64,000 bases of DNA, taken from contig CAIMKZ010000005.1 of NCBI GenBank assembly GCA_903842065.1, positions 62,001 to 126,000 on the forward strand. The letters are read 5' to 3'. The translations under genes were made by a program, and so were the position numbers. Below, piece by piece: positions 53,896 to 64,000 of this stretch; position 1 is the stretch's first letter; the number at the start of each line of letters is the position of its first letter. The notes under the pieces were generated by a model. That model searched no databases. It was not told the origin of the DNA and saw only the letters and a list, made by a program, of their open reading frames with translations. Source of the stretch: an uncultured Acidobacteriaceae bacterium (GTDB lineage: Bacteria; Acidobacteriota; Terriglobia; Terriglobales; Acidobacteriaceae).

Positions 53896-55146
53896 CTAGT
53901 GAATGCCCCCGCCGGTGCCGTTATGCACAATGGCTGCCACAGCCGTCGGCTGAGCGTCTGATGCAAACGGTGCGCCCTGCGATACCAGCAGCGTTCCATC
54001 CATCTGGCTCAGCAGCCATCCTGAGACGTTGCTGCCCAGGTAATTCGCCGTGTAGAGAAAGTGTTGCGTCGAAGGATCGATGCCGATCGCCACGGGCTGC
54101 TGGCCGGTGGCGTATGTGCCCACACGGGTCAGTGTGCCGTTGCTGATCGAGTAAGCCGTCACATTCGAATCCAGTGAGTTGGCCACATAGGCAAACGGAA
54201 ACGACTGATCGACTACGATGGCCGCTGGCTGGTTGCCGGCCGGGAACTTGTTGGTGCCGCCCAGGCCGCTGGTCATGGCCGCGAGCAAGCCGTTCGAACC
54301 CACGTTATAGCCCAGAACAACGCCGCCTCGGAAGTCGGTAACGTAAACGTGACTGCTCGACGAATCGCTGGCGATCGCCGAGGGCTGCGAGCCCGCGGCA
54401 AACGGAGATCCCGGAACGGCCGTCAATGCGCCGGTCGAGCCAACCGCGTATGCGTAGATGTATCCGGTAGCCGGCGAGACGGTGCTGTCATAGGCCGTCA
54501 CATACAGGTAGCCGCCGGAGGCAAGTACGTTGATGGCCGTCGGCACAATCACGTCGCTCGAACCGCTCAGCGCGAGCGGCCAGTAAGCGCCGTTCACCGC
54601 GGAGTTGGCCAGTGGATTGCCCATCGTGATCGGAGCTGAAGAAGTGGCCGCGGTCAGCGGATAGACAGTCACCGAGCCCGAGCACGGGCTGAAGGTCGAG
54701 CAGGAGGGCAACGGCGCGTATTGATCGACTACAAACAGATTGTTCTTGGTCACAGCCAGAGCCATCGGGTAGATGCCCGGCGTATTGACCGTGTAGTAGC
54801 CGTAGAGCTTGCCGTCCGTGCCGATCGTGAACTGAACCAGCGTGTTGTCGAATTGGTTGGCTACAAACAGGTTGTTGCTGTCCGTCGAGACGGCTTCAGC
54901 CACCGGGTTGCGACCGCCCGACGGGAAAGGCGACGAAGGTATCTGCCGCATCTTGCCCGACTCGGAGTTGATCTCGAAGACGTCGATGTTCCCGTACTGG
55001 CTGCTTCCCGCTCCCCTGCTGCTGGCCACAAACACAAAATCGACCGTCAGCGTCTGGGTTAACTGCGAGCAGGCGGTTAGCAATGTCGCCGCAAGAAGGC
55101 TGGCGGCGGTGACCAGAACAAGCTGGCGCGGTTTGTTGAACTTCAT
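53896..55146 (-). CDS. YVTN/lactonase-type beta-propeller lipoprotein, paralogue 2
   Basis: A 416-residue lipoprotein (MKFNKPRQLVLVTAASLLAA, lipobox LTAC). Blade repeats include NPVAEAVSTDSNNLFVANQFD, QPSAIASDSSSSHVYVTDFRG, PAAIVVDQSFPFAYVANSLDS and PVAIGIDPSTQHFLYTANYLGS. It is closest in layout to the downstream paralogue, ending with the same ANYLG(N/S) blade and a PTAVAAIVHNG tail. I start at 55146, where the paralogues' MKF begins; ATG 55152 two codons upstream is an alternative. Probably anchored in a membrane facing the periplasm or surface. Ligand unknown. Confidence 0.88.
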   Translation of the reverse strand: MKFNKPRQLVLVTAASLLAATLLTACSQLTQTLTVDFVFVASSRGAGSSQYGNIDVFEINSESGKMRQIPSSPFPSGGRNPVAEAVSTDSNNLFVANQFDNTLVQFTIGTDGKLYGYYTVNTPGIYPMALAVTKNNLFVVDQYAPLPSCSTFSPCSGSVTVYPLTAATSSAPITMGNPLANSAVNGAYWPLALSGSSDVIVPTAINVLASGGYLYVTAYDSTVSPATGYIYAYAVGSTGALTAVPGSPFAAGSQPSAIASDSSSSHVYVTDFRGGVVLGYNVGSNGLLAAMTSGLGGTNKFPAGNQPAAIVVDQSFPFAYVANSLDSNVTAYSISNGTLTRVGTYATGQQPVAIGIDPSTQHFLYTANYLGSNVSGWLLSQMDGTLLVSQGAPFASDAQPTAVAAIVHNGTGGGIH

Positions 55147-55341
55147 GCGCATCTTTCGTCAAAGGGCTGGAAACCAGCCTGGTTTGAGCATCCCACCGCA
55201 AAGGCCGTCGCCGGCCACCGGCTCTGTGTGGCCCGCTCGCGGTATTCCGTGAGCGGGCAGTATGACTTATCCCATTTCCCCGGCCGCGCTATCGCCGCGG
55301 CCGGGCGGGTGAGCCGCCGTTCGTCCGGCCTCTCACGGCAA

Positions 55342-56691
55342 TTAGTTTGTGCGGCCGTCGATAAAGCACCAGCTCGCCGGTCCGGGCAGTGAATAGGTGC
55401 TGGAGACGCGCATTGCGTTCAGCACGCCCGAGTTCGGGTCCAGTACGCGACCCGTTATCGTGGAGTCGTACTGGTTGGCTGTAAAGATGTACTGGCTCGA
55501 CGGATCTTCCACGATGCACTGCGGCCCGGAGCCAGAGCCGAACGGCTCGCCCGGAATAAACGTCAGCTGGTACGACGGTGACGAATTGATCAGGTAGGCC
55601 GCGATTCCGCTGTTCGGGTTGTTGCCCGTCGTGTTGTTGCCCTGGTTGGCCACATACAGGAACTTGCCCTTCGACTCAACCATGAGCTGAATCGGATTCG
55701 ACAGCGTCGGGTCGTCGGGAACAATGCCGCCGGTCTGCGCCTGAAGTGAGCCGCTACTGCCGATCGTGAAAGGCAGAATCTGGCTGGCGGCCGTCTTCGA
55801 AGTCCCGCTCGATGTGTACGTAATCGGCTCGTTGTCCAGCACGTAAACGATGCCCGAAGCCATCACGATCGCATTTCCCTGCGTGATGCCAAGAGACTGC
55901 GGTGTGCTGATGCTGAGCGTGAGCTGGCCGGTCGACCCGTTAACACCGTACGGAAATACCTGGCTTCCGCCCGTGTACGGGAACGACGTCTGTGCCGAGG
56001 CGCTCGTCAGAGTCAATATATTGCTCGGCGTCAGCAGAAAGTCCACAGGATTGGCCGGAACCGGGAAGTAGGTCAGCGGCACGCCACCGATGTTCACCTG
56101 CTGGTTCTGGATCAGAGAAAGCCGGCCCGTGGTGCCGTTGATCGAAAAGGCCGTCACGTCGCCGCACGCGGTCACGCTGCTGCCCAGCGCTGCCTGACAG
56201 GCCGCGCTCGATGGGGAATCGTGATCCAGCACGTAAAGGAAGCCGCCGGAACTGTCCACCGCGATTCGGAAGGGATTGATGCCCTGCGTGTAATAGGTCT
56301 GCTGCGGCGTCAAAATGCCGTTGCCGCCTACCGCGAACAGCGTGATGTTCGGGTTCTGGCAAGGAGCCGCCGTCGTGCAGTTGCCGGTTCCCGCCGCGTT
56401 CGCGCCGCGATTCAGCACGTACACAAAGCGGCTGGCCTGCGTCAGCACTGCCCGGACCGGGTTGGCGCCACCGCTCGAGATCGGAAGGCCGTTGATCTTG
56501 GTCAGGCCGCCCGCGTTGTGCTCGATCTTGTAGCCCGTAATCTGGCCCTCTCCGTTAGGCTGAGCCGTTACCGTCGTCGTCACATATAAAAAGCCGACCG
56601 AGTAAGTCCGAATGCAAGACGAAACACCATAGACAACGCCCACAGAAAGGACGCCCATCAGTAAGGCCTTGCCGAATTTCGTGAACTTCAT
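55342..56691 (-). CDS. YVTN/lactonase-type beta-propeller lipoprotein, paralogue 3
   Basis: A 449-residue lipoprotein (MKFTKFGKALLMGVLSVG, lipobox VSSC), longer and more divergent than its two downstream relatives. Blades include NPVRAVLTQASRFVYVLNRGA, NPFRIAVDSSGGFLYVLDHDS, PIQLMVESKGKFLYVANQGN and PQCIVEDPSSQYIFTANQYDS. Several Cys (GNCTTAAPC, SSAACQAALGSSVTAC) could form disulfides, which fits an extracytoplasmic location. The ATG follows GTGAAGGAATCGC, matching the upstream sequence of paralogue 1. A GC stem-loop (CCCGCTC/GAGCGGG at 55231-55256) lies between it and paralogue 2. Confidence 0.87.
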   Translation of the reverse strand: MKFTKFGKALLMGVLSVGVVYGVSSCIRTYSVGFLYVTTTVTAQPNGEGQITGYKIEHNAGGLTKINGLPISSGGANPVRAVLTQASRFVYVLNRGANAAGTGNCTTAAPCQNPNITLFAVGGNGILTPQQTYYTQGINPFRIAVDSSGGFLYVLDHDSPSSAACQAALGSSVTACGDVTAFSINGTTGRLSLIQNQQVNIGGVPLTYFPVPANPVDFLLTPSNILTLTSASAQTSFPYTGGSQVFPYGVNGSTGQLTLSISTPQSLGITQGNAIVMASGIVYVLDNEPITYTSSGTSKTAASQILPFTIGSSGSLQAQTGGIVPDDPTLSNPIQLMVESKGKFLYVANQGNNTTGNNPNSGIAAYLINSSPSYQLTFIPGEPFGSGSGPQCIVEDPSSQYIFTANQYDSTITGRVLDPNSGVLNAMRVSSTYSLPGPASWCFIDGRTN

Positions 56692-56946
56692 GCGATTCCT
56701 TCACCCTGGGCCGGCTTATGCCGCCAGGTCAGATCGTTCCCGAGCAGGTGCTGGGTTGGGACGGGTCCCTGATGCATTGTAAAAGCCCGGGCCACGTTAT
56801 GCCTAGCGGAAGAACAGAGACCGAGAGAGAAAGGGACCAGGGGACCGGGAAATCAAGAGGAAAAACGGAGCGAATGCTGCCATCCTTCGTTTCCGCTCCC
56901 TTAGTCCCTTAGCCCCTTGGTCCCTTAGCCCCTCAGTCCCTGTTGT

Positions 56947-59043
56947 TTACCAGACCCGGCAGGTGCTAACCGGGTACATCGGCTGTCCCTTCTTGCAGTT
57001 AAAGGCTTTGCCGAACTCGTCAAAGTTCTGCACTGAGCCGTTGGCTCGCCACCTGCCCGGCGAATGCGGATCGGTCAGAGCCGCCTGCCGCGCATACGCA
57101 TCCTTCGCGTTCTGGCACCACACCTGGGCAAAGCCGATGAAGAAGCGCTGCGACTCGGTGTAGCCGTCGATCTTGTCGTTAATCGTTTTGCCTTCGTCTT
57201 TGAGCGCCTCGAGCAGAGCCGCATAGGCAATGCGCAGACCGCCGTTGTCGGCCGTGTTCTCGCCCAGCGTCAGATGCCCGTTCAGGTGAACCGCCTGCGC
57301 GTTGCCAGCCGCCGGCGCAGCCTCAAACTTCTCATATTCGTCGGCGACGCACTCGGTCCGGTCGTGGAAGGCCTTCAGATCCGCTTCCGTCTGCCACTGA
57401 CGCAGGTTGCCCTTGCCGTCGAACTGCGAGCCCTCGTCGTCGAACCCGTGCGTCATCTCGTGCCCGATCACCACGCCGATGCCGCCAAAGTTCACCGCCG
57501 GATCGATCCGGAAATCAAAGAAAGGCGGCTGCAAAATGCCCGCCGGGAAGTTGATGTCGTTCATGCTCGGGTTGTAATACGCATTCACCGTCGGAGGAGT
57601 CATACCCCACTCCTTCTCGTCCACCGGCTTGCCCAGCTTTGAGAAGTCGTCGTTACGCGCCCAGATGGCCGCGTGGGCGCTGTTGGCGGCATATTGCGCG
57701 CGATTGACCTTGATGCTCGAGTAGTCCTTCCACTTCTCCGGATACCCGATCTTGTTGCGGAACAGCGCGAGCTTTTCTTCGGCGGCCTTCTTGGTCGCGT
57801 CAGTCATCCAGTCCAGCCCCTTGATGTCCTCGGCCAGAGCCTTGTCCAGCCCCGCCACCAGCTTGTCCATGCTCGCCTTGGCCGCGGGCGGGAAGTTCTC
57901 CTTCACCCAGTCCTGGCCAACTGCTTCGCCCAGTGCCCGGTCGGCGGCTATCGTGCACTGCCGCCACCGGGGTGCAGGCTCGGCCTGGCCCGAAAGCGTG
58001 TGCGCGAAGAACGCGAAGTTCTCGTCGAAGAACGGCTTGGCCATGCGGCTCGCCATCGAGTGAAGCGACTGCCAACGCAAGTAGCTCTTCCACGCTTCGA
58101 TCGGCTCGCTCTTCAGCAGATCGTTCATCGACTTGAAGTACTCGGGCGTCGCCACGTTCAGCGTCTCGAACGTGCCGATCGGAAGAGCCTTGATGTAGGT
58201 CTGCCAGGCAAAGTCCGGCGTCGTCTTCTGGAGATCGGCGACCGAATAAATGTGATACGTCTTCTGCGGATCGCGCAGCTCCGTGCGGCTCAGGAAGCTC
58301 TTGGCCATCGCCGTCTCGATCTTCATTACCGCATCGGCTTCTTTGGCTGCCTGCTCGGCCGTGTCGCCGGCCAGAACAAACATCTTCTTCATGTGCTCCA
58401 CGTACTGCTTGCGGATCTCTGAGAAGCGCGCGTTGTCCACCAGATAGTAGTCGCGGTCGGGCAGCGACGTGCCGCCCTGATACACCTCGATGATCTGCTT
58501 GGTCGAGTCCTTGGCGTCGATACCCACGCCGAACGAGAAGAAGCCGTCCGAGCCGCCCATATTCTCAAGCTTGCCCATCAACGCCGGCAGGCTCTTGATG
58601 TCCTTCAGACCGGCGATCAGCTTCCACGCCGGCTCAACCGGCTGCGCGCCCAGCTTGTCGATCGTCGCCGTGTCCATGCACGAGGCGTAAAAGTCCCCGT
58701 ACTGCTTCTGGAGCGCGCTCTTCGGGCTGGTCGCCGCGGCGTCCAGATCCTTCCACAGCAGATACTGATTGCGCTGCGCCAGAACCGAGAAAGAGCGCAC
58801 CCAGCGGGTCTGATCGCTGGGGATCGCATTGTTCTTCAGCCAGTTTCCGCACGAGTACTGGTAAAAGTCTTCGCACGGATCGACCGTCTTGTCGATCGCG
58901 TTGGCGTCGAACGACATTACGTCCGGCGGAGGAGCCGGTTTGCTGGCGTCGGGCTGCGCCTTGGCTGCGGGCTGCGCACTCTGCGCAACGGCCGCCATAG
59001 GGGCCAGAATCAATGCCAGACATGCAATTGGGAGCAAACGCAT
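56947..59043 (-). CDS. M13 family metallopeptidase (PepO/neprilysin-like)
   Basis: A 698-residue zinc endopeptidase. It has a signal peptide (MRLLPIACLALILAPMAAVAQ), an Ala/Pro-rich spacer, the M13 N-terminal domain (PCEDFYQYSCGNWLKNN) and the catalytic C-terminal domain. HEMTH is at 528-532, the third zinc ligand Glu is in GENTADNGG (about 595), and the substrate-binding NAYYNPSMNDINFPAGIL precedes them. It ends with the family's CRVW. With a cleavable signal it should act in the periplasm or outside on peptides. Single gene, divergent from guaA. Confidence 0.95.
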   Translation of the reverse strand: MRLLPIACLALILAPMAAVAQSAQPAAKAQPDASKPAPPPDVMSFDANAIDKTVDPCEDFYQYSCGNWLKNNAIPSDQTRWVRSFSVLAQRNQYLLWKDLDAAATSPKSALQKQYGDFYASCMDTATIDKLGAQPVEPAWKLIAGLKDIKSLPALMGKLENMGGSDGFFSFGVGIDAKDSTKQIIEVYQGGTSLPDRDYYLVDNARFSEIRKQYVEHMKKMFVLAGDTAEQAAKEADAVMKIETAMAKSFLSRTELRDPQKTYHIYSVADLQKTTPDFAWQTYIKALPIGTFETLNVATPEYFKSMNDLLKSEPIEAWKSYLRWQSLHSMASRMAKPFFDENFAFFAHTLSGQAEPAPRWRQCTIAADRALGEAVGQDWVKENFPPAAKASMDKLVAGLDKALAEDIKGLDWMTDATKKAAEEKLALFRNKIGYPEKWKDYSSIKVNRAQYAANSAHAAIWARNDDFSKLGKPVDEKEWGMTPPTVNAYYNPSMNDINFPAGILQPPFFDFRIDPAVNFGGIGVVIGHEMTHGFDDEGSQFDGKGNLRQWQTEADLKAFHDRTECVADEYEKFEAAPAAGNAQAVHLNGHLTLGENTADNGGLRIAYAALLEALKDEGKTINDKIDGYTESQRFFIGFAQVWCQNAKDAYARQAALTDPHSPGRWRANGSVQNFDEFGKAFNCKKGQPMYPVSTCRVW

Positions 59044-59257
59044 AGGATGTCCATCCTTTTGAAACCACTTGGGTTAGTTGGGAGCAATGCGGCCGGACGG
59101 TCTCCATTCTTCCTTGAGCCTTGCCGCGCCTGCGGCTCTCGCAACTCAAGAAGCCTATCACACTGCGGCGAGAGGGCACCCGACCGCGGACACACCCCTC
59201 CCCACATCATTTACATAGGTACGCAAACGCCCAGTGAATTGGTTCCCCTTTCCTCAA

Positions 59258-59375
59258 AACCAACCACATCTCTCTCGGTGCCCCACCCTCGCGGGGTTCT
59301 TGTTTTTCCCGCTAGGATGGGGTCCACTTCTCTCAACCTGCCGGGTGCCCCGGGGCTGGATTTTCAGACCCGGAA
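59258..59375. repeat. Decayed compound hairpin repeat (types A and B)
   Basis: The type A hairpin (59277-59322) pairs CCCACCCT with AGGATGGG (one mismatch) and GCGGG with CCCGC, another compensated inner stem. The type B element (59343-59374) pairs poorly (GGGGCTGG versus CAGACCCGG), as expected of a decaying copy. Confidence 0.75.
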
Positions 59376-59555
59376 CAGACCTACCAACGCCGCCGCTGCG
59401 GCAGGGGCGGCACGACCCCGAAAATATCTCCCGCTACGCTTGCCGGTTATTTCCCCGAAAAGCGCATCATCGAATCAGACTAGGCCGATTCCCGATCCCG
59501 CCGCGAAGCAACGGCGAGCAAAAACGCCGCAAAGTATTGATGCAGGCTCATTTGT

Positions 59556-59872
59556 AAACAAAATATTTGTTTTCATGGGTTTACAACGATACCCATCGGT
59601 AAGCCTTTTCTTTACTCTCACTTGCGCCCGAATTGGGGGCGGGTATAGGCAGGGAACTGGGAGGTGCAGACCGCGCACAGATCAAATAATTGTCAGGCCC
59701 TGTCCCGTTCCACGTCTCACGTACCACGTACCACGAATCACGAATCACGAACGGCACATAAGTTCTTTGTTTCTGCGGATGTACAGGCATGTTCTTTCTT
59801 TCTGCGGAGTTGCAGCGATCCCCCTCCGCAACTCCTTGATTTAGGCTGACTTGTAAAAACTCCACAGGGGGC
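59556..59872. other. Structured non-coding region upstream of guaA
   Basis: It contains the palindrome AAACAAA-ATA-TTTGTTT (59556-59572) and a hairpin GGTTTAC/GTAAGCC enclosing AACGATACCCATCG (about 59578-59600). A tandem near-duplicate of 28 bases follows (TTCTTT.TTTCTGCGGA at 59763 and 59792). The second hairpin GGAGTTGC/GCAACTCC encloses AGCGATCCCCCTCC (about 59806-59835). The two hairpins share geometry and an A(A/G)CGAT(A/C)CCC loop. Short ACGTACC and ACGAATC repeats lie at 59713-59752. No gene is credible in 59044-59986. Confidence 0.5.
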
Positions 59873-59986
59873 CGGTGCATGGGCATACACATCAAATCGT
59901 TCTCCGGGCACGCCAGTTGGCCAACTCCGATGCGCAGCCTGCACTCCGCCTTTACAGCCCGCCTTCCCCCCTGACACACTTAAATC

Positions 59987-61537
<1,551 letters not shown>

Positions 61538-61557
61538 ATAAATAACCAACAAACACG

Positions 61558-61622
61558 CTGTCATCCTGAGCGAAGATGGGCGCGTTATTCGCGCCCATCG
61601 AAGTCGAAGGATCTGCGGTTGG
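61558..61622. repeat. Hairpin-bearing intergenic repeat, third family
   Basis: CTGTCATCCTGAGCGAAG is followed by the hairpin GATGGGCGCG-TTATT-CGCGCCCATC and then GAAGTCGAAGGATCTGCGGT. The outer phrases TCATCCTGAGCGAAG and GTCGAAGGATCTGCGG are familiar to me from dispersed acidobacterial repeats; only one copy is present here. It may double as the guaA terminator. Confidence 0.6.
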
Positions 61623-61710
61623 TCTTCAGCGCTGTGCCCAATTCATCCACAGTTTCATCGTGGATGAGTGGGCGCGTGGCCCGATCTCAATGATTTACTA
61701 ACCAAAATGA

Positions 61711-61767
61711 GGGTGCCCCAGGTCTCGATTTTGAGACCTGGGACAGATCGCCCCTCAACCAGCCCGC
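61711..61767. repeat. Hairpin repeat, type B
   Basis: The hairpin (61711-61743) pairs CCAGGTCTC with GAGACCTGG around ATTTT and is followed by CCCCTCAACCAGCCCGC. It nearly matches the copy at 50111. Confidence 0.85.
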
Positions 61768-61856
61768 TTTCAATCAGCCTCGAACGCTCTGTGCTGCATC
61801 CAAGCCAAACGGCAAACCATATCGACAACCGCGGCGATCTGGAGCATAGTGTTTCC

Positions 61857-63155
61857 ATGAATCCCGCTTCCCTGCCAGTTCGCCGAATCCACGCGATCCT
61901 GCTTGTCTGCGCCTGTCTCTTGCTGTATCCCTGCGTTCGCGCGCAAACCAAGCCGCCTATCGTCCTCCACGCCGCGCGAGTGCTCGAAGTCGGTACCGGC
62001 AACATCCTCTCACCCGGCGAAATCCTCGTCGAAGGCAACCGCATCAAGGCCGTCGGCAAAACCGTCGAGCATCCGCAGGGTGCGCAGCTCGTCGATCTCG
62101 GCGACGTCACTTTAATGCCCGGCCTGATCGACGCCCACATCCATCTCTTTCTGCATCCCGGCGCGGAAGATCTGCAGACGGTCGTCGAATCAACTCCCTG
62201 GCGAACGATTCTTGCCGTTGAGGCGGCGAAGGCCGATCTCATGGCCGGCTTCACCGCCGAGCGCGACATGGGCACGGAAGGCGCCGGCTCGGCTGACACT
62301 GCTGTTCGCAATGCAATCAACGCAGGCCTCATCCCCGGGCCGCGTCTGCGCGTCAGCGGCAACGCCATCGACATCCTCGGCGGCCACGAGGACGCCAACC
62401 GCTACAACCCCGCCCAGCACGTGCTCTCAAACGCCGACTACGCCAACACCGCCGACGAGATCGTCGCCGTCATGCGCCAGCAGCACAAAGAGGGCTCCGA
62501 CTTCGCCAAGATCTACCAAACCGGTCACGACGAGATCGTCGATGGCGCTCTGCACACGCCGTTCCAGTACACAGAAGAGCAGCTTGCGGCAGCCGTGGCC
62601 GAGGCCCGCCGCCTGGGCGTAACGGTCGCCGTTCATGCCATGGGCGAGCCCGGCGCGCTCTACGCAGCTCAGGCCGGAGTCGCCTCCATCGAGCACGCAA
62701 CCCAACTCAGCGACGAAACCATGCGCCTGATGAAGGAGAAGCACATCCCCGCCGTGCCCACCTTCGCCATCATGGATTATTTCGCCGCCCACCGCGACTC
62801 CCAGGACCAGGCCGCGCGCGAGGCCGAACTGATCGATCTGAAAGTTGCCGGATTCAAAAAACAGATCGCCGCAGGAATCCCCTTCGCCGTCGGCTCAGAC
62901 GTCGGCCCATTCCCCCACGGCACCCAGGCCGTCGAGATGGTGCTGATGGCAAAGTATGGAATGAAGCCGCTGGCAGTGCTGCAGGCCGACATGATCGAAG
63001 GCGCGCGCCTGCTCGGCTGGGAAGACCGGATCGGCCAGCTCAAGCCCGGCTTCTACGCCGATATAGTCGCCGTGCCCGGCAATCCGCTCAACGATATTTC
63101 GGCAGTAACCCGCGTAAGCTTCGTGATGAAAAACGGCGAAATTGTGCGCCGGTAA
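61857..63155 (+). CDS. Secreted amidohydrolase (imidazolonepropionase/prolidase-related)
   Basis: A 432-residue metal-dependent amidohydrolase. The signal peptide begins at ATG 61857 (MNPASLPVRRIHAILLVCAC, cleavage near VRAQ); a longer open frame upstream runs through a hairpin repeat and is not coding. The barrel has all usual ligand positions: DAHIHL, Lys in FAKIYQTG, His in AVHAMGEPG, His in SIEHATQLSDE and Asp in VGSDVGPF. The composite beta domain closes with GFYADIVAVPGNPL. Relatives cleave cyclic amides or dipeptides. Its export suggests scavenging in the periplasm. Confidence 0.92.
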   Translation: MNPASLPVRRIHAILLVCACLLLYPCVRAQTKPPIVLHAARVLEVGTGNILSPGEILVEGNRIKAVGKTVEHPQGAQLVDLGDVTLMPGLIDAHIHLFLHPGAEDLQTVVESTPWRTILAVEAAKADLMAGFTAERDMGTEGAGSADTAVRNAINAGLIPGPRLRVSGNAIDILGGHEDANRYNPAQHVLSNADYANTADEIVAVMRQQHKEGSDFAKIYQTGHDEIVDGALHTPFQYTEEQLAAAVAEARRLGVTVAVHAMGEPGALYAAQAGVASIEHATQLSDETMRLMKEKHIPAVPTFAIMDYFAAHRDSQDQAAREAELIDLKVAGFKKQIAAGIPFAVGSDVGPFPHGTQAVEMVLMAKYGMKPLAVLQADMIEGARLLGWEDRIGQLKPGFYADIVAVPGNPLNDISAVTRVSFVMKNGEIVRR

Positions 63156-63167
63156 ACTGAAGCACCC

Positions 63168-63980
63168 TCACACCGGCCGATACCACACGCAGTTCGGGCG
63201 CGGCACCGTCTGCCAGTGCGAATCCAGCCGCGGCTGCTCGCTCACGCCCAGGATCAGCGCCCCGTCCGGCCGCAACGAGCTGTGCATATTCTTGAGAACC
63301 TGCTGCCGCTGCTCCTCAGGAAAGTAAATCATTACGTTACGCAGGAAGATGAAGTCGAACCGCCATCCCGGCGTAGCGCCCCCGAGCAGGTTCCGCTGCT
63401 GAAACTGACACATGGCGCGGATCTCGGTCTTGATCTCCCACTCGTCCTCGTGACGGACGAGATATTTGATCATCAGCCGCGCCGGCAGGCCGCGATTGAC
63501 CTCGATGCGCTGATAGAGCCCGGCCCGCGCGCGCTCCACCATCTCCCGCGAGATATCGGTTCCAAATATCTCGATCTTCCAATTCGCCAGTGCCGGAAAG
63601 TGCTCCCGGATCAGCATGGCGACCGAGTACGCCTCCTGCCCGCTCGAGCTCGCCGCCGACCAGATGCGCAACCGGCGCTCCGCCTGGCGGTTGGCGATGA
63701 CCTGCGGAATCAGCTCGGTGCGCAGCAGCTCGAAGGTCTGCGTATCGCGAAAGAAGCTGGTCTCGTTGATCATCATGGCTTCGACCACCGAGCGTTGCAA
63801 CTCGCCGCGGTCGTCGGCCCTCAGCGCGGAGACTAGCTGGCCGAGAGAGCGCATCCCTTTTTCGCGAATCACGTTCTGCAGCCGCGACTCGAAAAGATAG
63901 TCGCGCGAGGCATCGACCAGATTGCCGGAATGATTCATGACAACCTGACGCAGATATCCGAAATCTACTTCGGGGCCCAT
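63168..63980 (-). CDS. cheR: CheR chemotaxis protein methyltransferase
   Basis: A 270-residue SAM-dependent enzyme that methylates glutamates on chemoreceptors in adaptation. The N-terminal helical CheR domain (about 1-75) is followed by the methyltransferase: MMINETSFFRD, motif I RIWSAASSSGQEAYSVAM (Ser where most CheRs have Cys), FGTDISREMVERARAG and FDFIFLRNVMIYFPEEQRQQVL. Length and order are standard. The stop lies 13 bases from the convergent amidohydrolase stop. Other chemotaxis genes probably follow to the right of the window. Confidence 0.95.
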   Translation of the reverse strand: MGPEVDFGYLRQVVMNHSGNLVDASRDYLFESRLQNVIREKGMRSLGQLVSALRADDRGELQRSVVEAMMINETSFFRDTQTFELLRTELIPQVIANRQAERRLRIWSAASSSGQEAYSVAMLIREHFPALANWKIEIFGTDISREMVERARAGLYQRIEVNRGLPARLMIKYLVRHEDEWEIKTEIRAMCQFQQRNLLGGATPGWRFDFIFLRNVMIYFPEEQRQQVLKNMHSSLRPDGALILGVSEQPRLDSHWQTVPRPNCVWYRPV

Positions 63981-64000
63981 AGATTTGCTCTTGTCCTAGG

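Noticed and set aside
61668-61856. N-terminal extension of the secreted amidohydrolase by 63 codons
   Set aside because: It is a translation through a type B hairpin repeat; the signal peptide begins at 61857.

Overview
The window is GC-rich chromosomal DNA, most likely from an acidobacterium (Acidobacteriota, class Terriglobia). Pointers are a TonB receptor with an N-terminal carboxypeptidase-regulatory domain, a winged-helix/Ser-Thr kinase/ATPase/TPR giant, an M13 peptidase, several Tat-exported enzymes and families of YVTN/lactonase-type beta-propellers. This placement rests on gene content; no 16S gene is present. There is no phage, IS element or CRISPR array. The one certain RNA gene is tmRNA (14666-15018).

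Layout. 1-9.5 kb: metabolic genes (aldose 1-epimerase fragment, old-yellow-enzyme oxidoreductase, enolase-superfamily protein, citramalate synthase, ABC exporter, cytochrome c, beta-barrel protein). 10-14.5 kb: a serine-biosynthesis pair, in which SerA carries an N-terminal XRE helix-turn-helix, beside a class V aminotransferase preceded by a 30-bp palindrome; then an AT-rich patch, a promoter, a structured terminated leader RNA and a PCYCGC-family exported protein. 14.6-19 kb: tmRNA, a 108-bp direct repeat, a GIY-YIG protein, and a Tat-exported flavoprotein with a fused ferredoxin/cytochrome b partner. 19-26 kb, minus strand: an ECF sigma factor fused to a zinc-finger anti-sigma-like domain, followed by a TolC / adaptor / RND pump / DUF2892 operon. 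26-35 kb: a large secreted repeat protein with a C-terminal SUEL-lectin-like domain, the giant kinase, and small membrane proteins. 35-50 kb: a catabolic or transport region (dienelactone hydrolase, radical SAM maturase, degenerate hydrolase, lactonase, NicX/M29-like protein, TonB receptor, two MFS carriers, ACMSD-like amidohydrolase) with two CRP-like sites. 50-64 kb: ABC-F ATPase, three paralogous beta-propeller lipoproteins, M13 peptidase, guaA, a secreted amidohydrolase and cheR.

Across the window two families of short intergenic hairpin repeats recur. Their stems differ between copies by compensatory base changes. One family forms a five-unit tandem array at 52057-52450. The most interesting leads are these covarying hairpins, the XRE-SerA fusion with its nearby palindrome, the leader RNA at 13882-13989, and several enzymes whose active-site residues appear replaced.
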